From Przewalskia tangutica (taxonomy: Eukaryota; Streptophyta; Magnoliopsida; Solanales; Solanaceae): a stretch of DNA of 64,000 nucleotides. The stretch is taken from positions 92,186,790 to 92,250,789 of the forward strand of contig CM056723.1 in the NCBI GenBank assembly GCA_029844215.1, read 5' to 3'. The number at the start of each line of letters is the position of its first letter. The stretch's first letter is position 1. Position numbers and translations under genes: made by a program. The notes under the pieces were generated by a model. The model was given only the letters and a program-made list of their open reading frames with translations, was not told the DNA's origin and did no database searches. Below are positions 58,602 through 64,000 of the stretch, piece after piece.

Positions 58602-60791
58602 TTACTCAAATGGTTTGATCTGTTGTGTTCTAAAAACCACCTTCTGTTTATTACGACCACTCTGATCCGTTGTCAAAGGATTTATATAAGGAAATATGAG
58701 ATCTTCTCCCATAGTGGTAGTGTAAATACCGTCTGGTTTTGCCGTATATGGCAATATCTGGGCTAGGAATGGTGTTCCTAAAATGATTTCCTCAGTTATA
58801 TCCTTGGTTATAATGAAGCTGTTTGTGAATGCAATGTTTTTATTGCATACAAGTGCTTTCGAAAGTTTATAATTAATTTCTATATCCTCACCTGTGGCGG
58901 AATATAATCTATACGTACTCTTGTTTAAGTACCTGGTAGGGATTATACCTTCGCGAATGCAGTTTTGATCTGCTCCTGAATCTAAAAGTGCTATTCTTTC
59001 GATAGCAAAATCTTCAATAATTAACTTAATTGGGACATGGTAGCTTATTGCTCTAGCCCTAGATATTAAAGTTAATCCTGAATCAGCATTATTATCTGTT
59101 TCTTCATCATCTTGATTATCAGTAATTATCTGTTTAAAAATAGACGATGTTTGGGGATCTTCTGTGAGATCCGGACTTCTGGTTTTGACCAGTGTTTCAG
59201 TTTCTAATGAACTGAGCCTTTTATTTATTCGAAGGATTTCTTCCTTCAGATTCGAGACTTCTTTTATTAAGTCTGGTAATGAAGTACCTGATTTAGAGTC
59301 TTTAAATTTATCAAAAACTCTTTTCATGTCATAGGGCTCTATAATCCCTTTTTCTTTTTTCTGATTAATGACAAGCTTCTTGAGCTCTTTTAAGTATTGC
59401 TTTTTAAAATTGTCGTCATCGATGTGATCGACCATGTCAAAGAAAAACTCTTGGCTGCTATTTGAGATAACGCCAATTGTCTGTTTGGTACATGTGCAGA
59501 TTTTCCCAGTACATTCGCAGTCAAAGCTGGAAGTGGAACTATCTGAACTGTAACCCAGATCCAGTGATCCATCGTCACTGTAAAAACTGTCTGAAGACTC
59601 TTCAGAGCTTTTATCGATCGTTTCTTCATTTAAGATTGTAATAGCTTTATCTTTTATCTTGGGATCAATTCCCAACAGATTAATCTTATCTTTCCTTTTA
59701 TCAGGTTCTTTGCATTTATTGGCCATGTGGCCTGCTTTACCGCAATTCCAGCAAATTCCTTTTACTTTCGTATTTTTGCTGTTGCTTTCTTTGTTATACT
59801 TCTTTTTATGAGTATAATTCTTTTTATACGCTTTGGAGCGAGAAATGTTATGATTCTTTTTCACTCTTTTGATGCTCTTTGATGGAGCAGAAATCTTAAC
59901 ATAGCCGAAGTCTTCGCAGAAACTTCCTAATTCTCCTTTGGTGGAGTATTTTTGTATCTGGTTATTAAGCTTTATAGAATTACATAATTCTAAGCCTGTC
60001 ATATTAATATAGCTGATTAAATCTCCATATGTCATGATTGCATAGGGAGTATCACCATTGTGGCATCTCCTGATATTGGTTCTTACCTTCTCGGCGAAGA
60101 GTTTAGGCAAACCACTGATAAATCTTTCTTTCCAATAATCATGGTTACAATCGGGTCGTAACATGACTTTGTTAAGAAATATATCTTTATACCATTTAAA
60201 ATCGTGTAATTTTGGACACGTTAGATTATTAAGGATCTCTAAACTTCTGTCTTGGAAAAGTTTTGGATCACCAACAAAATGCTTCCCGATACAGTATAAC
60301 AGGGTTGCCGAGGCATCACTGTGAACTTCATTAGTAAAACTGTTATCGATGTTCCTTATTTGGATTGTGGTAGTAGCATTCATGATGCTTGCTTTTTCAA
60401 TATCGAATAGGAAGTTATCCCACCAATTTTTTAACATTCCAGTGAAACCGGAAATTATGATTGATGCAAGTTGAGCATCATCAGTATGTGTTTTTATTTT
60501 ATAACTGGTTAAACAGACTCCCATTTCATGGAGTACTTTAACAACTTGTCCTTCGGACATGCCGTCAATGTTCCATTCATGGATTTCATCACCCGAATAA
60601 GTGGCTGGGGGTGGAATTCGTTCTTCAAACAACATGTCTGGGAACGTCGACTGTTTATAAAAATTCTTTTTATTATTGGTTAATTTTGATATTTTATTAA
60701 CCTCGATTTTATTACTCGAACTAGAACCTTCGCTTAACACCTTGACGGATTTGTCAGGATGTTTCGAGGTTGATCCTTCAGAGACTTTCAT
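58602..60791 (-). CDS. Component B1 coat protein-aspartic protease polyprotein
   Basis: 729 codons uninterrupted, the longest open frame in the window. In order: Ser/Lys-rich N-terminus; coat core with WWDN at residues 123-126; Lys-rich basic patch (~310-340); CCHC knuckle CWNCGKAGHMANKC from residue 347; acidic Ser/Asp stretch (~395-430); Cys motif CECTGKICTC; helical linker; protease with LLDSGADQNC (Asp604) and ILGTPFLAQ; then LIFPYINPLTT and a stop. The coat encapsidates the DNA; the protease matures the polyprotein. A component-A frame would continue from this point into RT, but here the ORF ends after ~30 more residues and noncoding sequence follows. The true N-terminus extends upstream (60788-61048) across a frameshift. 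Confidence 0.93.
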   Translation of the reverse strand: MKVSEGSTSKHPDKSVKVLSEGSSSSNKIEVNKISKLTNNKKNFYKQSTFPDMLFEERIPPPATYSGDEIHEWNIDGMSEGQVVKVLHEMGVCLTSYKIKTHTDDAQLASIIISGFTGMLKNWWDNFLFDIEKASIMNATTTIQIRNIDNSFTNEVHSDASATLLYCIGKHFVGDPKLFQDRSLEILNNLTCPKLHDFKWYKDIFLNKVMLRPDCNHDYWKERFISGLPKLFAEKVRTNIRRCHNGDTPYAIMTYGDLISYINMTGLELCNSIKLNNQIQKYSTKGELGSFCEDFGYVKISAPSKSIKRVKKNHNISRSKAYKKNYTHKKKYNKESNSKNTKVKGICWNCGKAGHMANKCKEPDKRKDKINLLGIDPKIKDKAITILNEETIDKSSEESSDSFYSDDGSLDLGYSSDSSTSSFDCECTGKICTCTKQTIGVISNSSQEFFFDMVDHIDDDNFKKQYLKELKKLVINQKKEKGIIEPYDMKRVFDKFKDSKSGTSLPDLIKEVSNLKEEILRINKRLSSLETETLVKTRSPDLTEDPQTSSIFKQIITDNQDDEETDNNADSGLTLISRARAISYHVPIKLIIEDFAIERIALLDSGADQNCIREGIIPTRYLNKSTYRLYSATGEDIEINYKLSKALVCNKNIAFTNSFIITKDITEEIILGTPFLAQILPYTAKPDGIYTTTMGEDLIFPYINPLTTDQSGRNKQKVVFRTQQIKPFE

Positions 60792-61048
60792 CTCTTTGAA
60801 CTTACTACTGATTCTCGTTTCAGATCATCTTCGATTTCTTTCCCGAATTTTGGATGGCTTTTTGCCGAAAACTGGGGAATCTTAAAAAGTGGTTCGGATA
60901 AGGTTTTCTCTTCCGACCGTACTGGTGTATTCCTGAAGGTAGAAGCATTACTTGCCTCTGAAATTTGGTTAGAGATAACATGTAACAACTGGTTGGTGTA
61001 GTTGTTACTGCAGAATCTTATTAATATCATCAACATGTGTGATATCAT
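60788..61048 (-). pseudogene. N-terminal extension of the B1 coat polyprotein
   Basis: Open for 86 codons in a neighbouring frame. Contains NQISEASNASTFRNTPVR and EKTLSEPLFKIP, homologous to the GTEGKTLSDYFFNIK segment of component A and colinear with 32017-31691 of B2. It overlaps the 58602-60791 frame by a few bases, consistent with a single indel near 60800. Confidence 0.75.
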
Positions 61049-61049
61049 T

Positions 61050-61490
61050 AGGATCTTTTATATCTCTTTTTAAAAGGAGCGGTTAAGACTTCACCGTTAA
61101 CGGGAATCTTTATCTGTTCTAAGGTGTTATCGACTCAACAGTTCTTTCACTGTGAACCATTTTTACAATGGTACTCGGACATTATTGTCATTATGGAGTT
61201 TATCGGTGATTTCAAACCACCAAGAATTCTAGATTTGCTCTAACATTGTTCATGTCTTTTATCCAGTTTCTTTAAACACCTTCCTTTCACTAAGTGAAAA
61301 GGTGCTTACATACCATTTTCTTTTAATGGCGTGCTCGATCTCTCCATAATTTGTCAATATAAGGCCAATCGATTTTAAAATCGCCGCTTCTCTAATCATA
61401 CCCAATTGTCTCACCATGCATTTCACTACTGGGTCGCGATCGTTCTATCGATTGGTCGATAGTAGATCGTGGGTACCGATGACGAATAGT
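61050..61490 (-). pseudogene. Component B1 X domain, frameshifted
   Basis: Counterpart of 56659-57138. FKIDWPYIDKLW is readable near 61385-61350, then KRKWY near 61320, with stops and shifts between. It lies between movement protein and coat, so in the intact virus MP, X, CP and PR were probably one polyprotein. Confidence 0.65.
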
Positions 61491-62365
61491 CTACTCCCGA
61501 ACTTTTCGTTCGGTTATAGTTTCGCGAATTATCGAATACTCTTCATCCTCCTGGTTTGGAAGAAGATGCCGAAAGAGTATCTTCCATTAGATCTTAAAAT
61601 TTTAAATCAATTGAACCATCCAAATCTTTGGATTATTTGTTCAATATCGAACTCTGCGTTCTATCTTTGGTTGGGTAATAGCATCGTTGCCATTCATCTT
61701 TTGCTAAAATTTCATTCCATTTTAGCATTCTTGGAACAAAGATGTTACTATGTTCTGGTTTGCTTCCATAAGCATGGTAGCACCTTTATCGCTAACTAGT
61801 TTAGCTTTTGGAGCTAAGGTAGTTTTCATTGCTTTGTAATATACTCGTATATTATAGCTATTTCTCTTGTGTTTATCTTCTCGTTCATATTCTTCGTTTT
61901 AATGTTTAACGTTAAGGTATCCATAACGTTACGATCATTAATATCTCTTGAAAAATTTGGGTATGATTAAAATAAATGGACCTTCAGCTAAATTACTTTG
62001 TAGAACTCCATGAAGGAATCATCAAAGTTTAATAACCTTGCATCTCTTAGTAAGAGACAGATGGGGGTATCGAGACCCAATCGATACAAAGGCTTTACAG
62101 CAATTTGTACCAAACCTATGTGAAGGAAATTAAATTCCTTTTTATATCTGTTTATATCTTCAGTAGATAGCAATTTAATAATCTCTTTTGAGTTATTAAT
62201 AGCTACTGTGGATTCACAAGTTTTGATATTATAATTTTTTATAAAATCAAACTTTCCTGTTTCATAAACAGATCTGAAAGATTCTTTTGGAATATTCCAG
62301 TGCAGAATCTTTTCAACTTTAGCAATCTTTGAAGTTGCTAAGTTTTCACTGTTGATTTCATTCAT
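61491..62365 (-). pseudogene. Component B1 movement protein
   Basis: ATG at 62365 (MNEINSENLATSK). The first 125 codons are open and contain the 30K-superfamily core of caulimovirid movement proteins: EFNFLHIGLVQIAVKPLYRL and LLRDARLLNFDDS near the C-terminal end of the open part. The frame is then lost at about 61985, although downstream nucleotide sequence keeps the LAPKAKLVSDKGATMLME block (near 61790) and the MLKWNEI block. Movement proteins form tubules or gate plasmodesmata. The MP is present in both B units and missing from A except for a C-terminal scrap. Confidence 0.82.
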
Positions 62366-62670
62366 TCTTACTAGTAAGAGACTGTGTGGAGTCTTACTAA
62401 GTATTCTGATATGGACTGTCTACCTGCTAAGTAACTAATCCTTCTTCTTAACCTGCTGACTTCTTCGTCTAGCTCAATTCTTTTTCCAATGATTATTTGC
62501 GGACTATAGTTCTAAGAAGAATCTAACCACAGGCTGTCCGCAAGATTATAATATTCTACCTCTCTAAGAGTTTCCTTTAACAGTTTATTAATATCATAAC
62601 TTGCTATGACTATATCAATTATCTGAGAATTATATTCTCTTATGTAATTAAACTCTGGACGCATCTTCAT
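62366..62670 (-). pseudogene. Component B1 small 5' ORF
   Basis: Starts MKMRPEFNYIREYNSQ at 62670. Clearly homologous to the 57443-57141 ORF of component A (same start, same EYY motif, same R-rich C-terminus), but with in-frame stops. It precedes the movement protein. Confidence 0.7.
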
Positions 62671-63397
62671 TTATAAACTACTTGGTTTATAACCAAAGGG
62701 TTTGTTTGATAAGCGTGGAGACTACCATCCTTATCCTAGGGCTGTTGTTCTAACTTGTTACTAGGCTTTTAGTCCTACTCTTTTCTTATTCCTTCGACTA
62801 CTTAACAGTACTCCTATCCTAGTTGTCGACACTAGTTCTTGTTCTTTCTTTACCTAAGTGGTTCTCCTATCCTAGTTGTCTATACTAGTTCTTGTTCTTA
62901 ATTACTTAAACAGTTCTTCTATCCTAGTTGTCAACACTATTTCCTATTCTTTTTTAATTACTTAAACAGTTAACATATCCTGTTCATCTGACACTTTCTC
63001 CTACGATCTTCGGCGACATCCAACAGTATTTTCACGCCCTACGCCTACCTCGGCTTCACGGGCAACATACTGCTCCAGGAAAGCTTACTACAGTAGTACT
63101 CAGCGAGGATGAACGGAATAGTATAACCACTAAGTGATTAATCTTTAACAGGAATAGTAGACTTACGACAGGTAACTATTACGTAACTACAGAACCGAAC
63201 AGTAGACTTCTGACGGAACAGGGTTACGACCATGGTAACTACAGGAACTAGAACAGTGGACTTCTGACGGAACAGGGTTACTATTCTGGTAGCTTACAGG
63301 AATTCAAACAGAGTAACAGGACTCTTCCTAGCAACCTAAGAACAACACCGCCCTAAGGACGGTAGTATGAGACTACTCACTCATCTCTACCAACATG
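62671..63397 (-). promoter_or_regulatory. Component B1 leader
   Basis: About 730 bp between primer site and small ORF. It holds two tandem arrays: ~60-bp units with GACTTCTGACGGAACAGGG on + (63145-63310) and ~60-bp units with TATCCTAGTTGTC (62810-62975). No long ORF. Long structured leaders are usual in Caulimoviridae, where ribosomes bypass them by shunting. Confidence 0.65.
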
Positions 63398-63409
63398 GCT
63401 CTGATACCA
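63398..63409 (-). promoter_or_regulatory. Pararetrovirus primer-binding site (B1)
   Basis: TGGTATCAGAGC on minus, a perfect initiator tRNA-Met PBS, followed by CATGTT, correctly placed between promoter P4 and the leader. It fixes the circular-genome origin and the orientation. Confidence 0.9.
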
Positions 63410-64000
63410 TAAAGTGTGAATAAAGCGGAATACTAAAACAGATGCGAAAACAGAATCAAAACTTTAAAACATAAGAAAATATAAGTTTTAAAATAAACTT
63501 ACAATTTTATTCAAAGCATAGAGAGAGAGGGATACAAGATCAGGCAAGGAAAGAGAGAGAGAGGGTATTTCTGAATGCCTTCTATGTTTACAAATGAGAG
63601 CCTTAAATAGGCCTCGAATAAACTATTCGTCCTAACACGTGGGCGCTCTGCTTAAAACAAATGGGCGGCTAAGATTACATGACCTTTACTTTTTCGAAGG
63701 CAAACGTCTTTCTTCTCGCTTTAAAGTCCTTTGTCTTTTCTCGCTTTATGTCGCTTTCTTTGGCTCTTTCTTTTACAAGAGGCAAATGTCGCCGCTTTAT
63801 TGGTTTTGTCCTTTGCTTTTTGCGAAGGGCAAATGTCACCATCTGCGACTCTTGCTTTACGAAGGGCAAGCGTCGCTTTATCTTTTGCTTTTCGAAGGGC
63901 AAGTGTCCTTTGCTTTTCCGAAGGGCAAGTGTCGCCGCTTTATCCGAAGGGACTTGCTGTTGCTGTACGCTTTTGCGTGGCGGTTACCTTTTGACTTTTA
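63410..64000 (-). promoter_or_regulatory. Pararetrovirus promoter P4 (upstream of B1)
   Basis: On minus: enhancer units from 63955 to 63690, G-box CACGTG 63636-63641, TATA element CCTATTTAAGG 63601-63612, a CT-rich start region (63525-63560), and poly(A) signal AATAAA 63506-63511. The only copy with promoter, poly(A) signal and PBS all in their native order. It continues beyond the window, so another unit probably follows. Confidence 0.82.

Larger units (their letters stand above)
28743..64000 (-). mobile_element. Endogenous pararetrovirus tandem array (Caulimoviridae), B-A-B
   Basis: All viral genes lie on minus. With E5 removed, the order from high to low coordinate is promoter, B1 (small ORF, MP, X, CP, PR), promoter, A (small ORF, X, PR, RT, RNase H, downstream ORF), promoter, B2 (as B1, decayed), promoter. 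The movement-protein, zinc-knuckle CP, protease, RT and RNase H motifs together are diagnostic of Caulimoviridae, and no integrase is present. The array continues past the window's right edge. Head-to-tail copies are typical of integrated circular pararetrovirus DNA. Genus is not proven; the complementary units and the ORF after RNase H suggest a florendovirus-like lineage, with solendovirus-like or petuvirus-like as alternatives. Confidence 0.88.

Noticed and set aside
1..64000. Host genes, tRNA or rRNA genes
   Set aside because: Every long open frame belongs to a retroelement or virus; the tRNA-Met-like 12-mers are primer-binding sites without the rest of a tRNA.

Overview
This is a repeat-only stretch of a flowering-plant nuclear genome. 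I find no host gene, rRNA or tRNA. It is a stack of nested plant retroelements: a Ty1/copia fragment, six Ty3/gypsy-type long-LTR elements or fragments of one extended family, and a tandem array of an endogenous pararetrovirus (Caulimoviridae). The element types fit a eudicot. Solanaceae is plausible, but the sequence does not fix the species.

Layout. 1-1355: copia gag/protease/integrase fragment on +, cut by the next element. 1356-10688: element E1 (+), with a 4.08 kb LTR and a 1.4 kb internal region that shows no gag or pol. 10689-11353: LTR fragment on -. 11354-16678: E2 (+), LTR plus gag remnant. 16679-24331: E3 (+), the only gypsy copy with recognisable pol remains (RNase H and integrase). 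24332-28742: E4 (-), partial LTR plus gag. 28743-64000: pararetrovirus array on -, interrupted by E5 (37424-55581, -). E5 carries E6 (45105-53859, -) inside its own 5' LTR. E5 is flanked by a perfect 5-bp duplication (CTTCC) and E6 by a 4/5 match (ACTCT/ACTCC). The order of events is therefore virus array, then E5, then E6.

With E5 removed, the array reads promoter - component B1 - promoter - component A - promoter - component B2 - promoter, all in one orientation. B-type units encode a small 5' ORF, movement protein, an unassigned domain X, coat protein with zinc knuckle, and aspartic protease; they then run into the next promoter with no reverse transcriptase. The A-type unit encodes the small 5' ORF, a scrap of the movement-protein C-terminus, X, a polyprotein lacking the coat core and zinc knuckle, the protease, then reverse transcriptase, RNase H and a downstream ORF. 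The units are complementary, each lacking what the other has, and carry the same type of promoter/enhancer. This is what a two-component pararetrovirus genome would look like (bipartite genomes have been proposed for some florendoviruses), and it is the main finding.

The long-LTR elements share a leader with a conserved hairpin presenting a GTGCAC palindrome, a conserved noncoding block near the 3' end, and splice-donor-like sites in the LTR. E2, E4, E5 and E6 carry gag only, E1 neither gag nor pol, and E3 a broken pol, so most would depend on partners in trans.

Caution: copies of the same repeat differ in a directional way (CNG or CCA in one copy against CG in the other). This looks more like consensus error than mutation, so many stops and frameshifts here may not be real.
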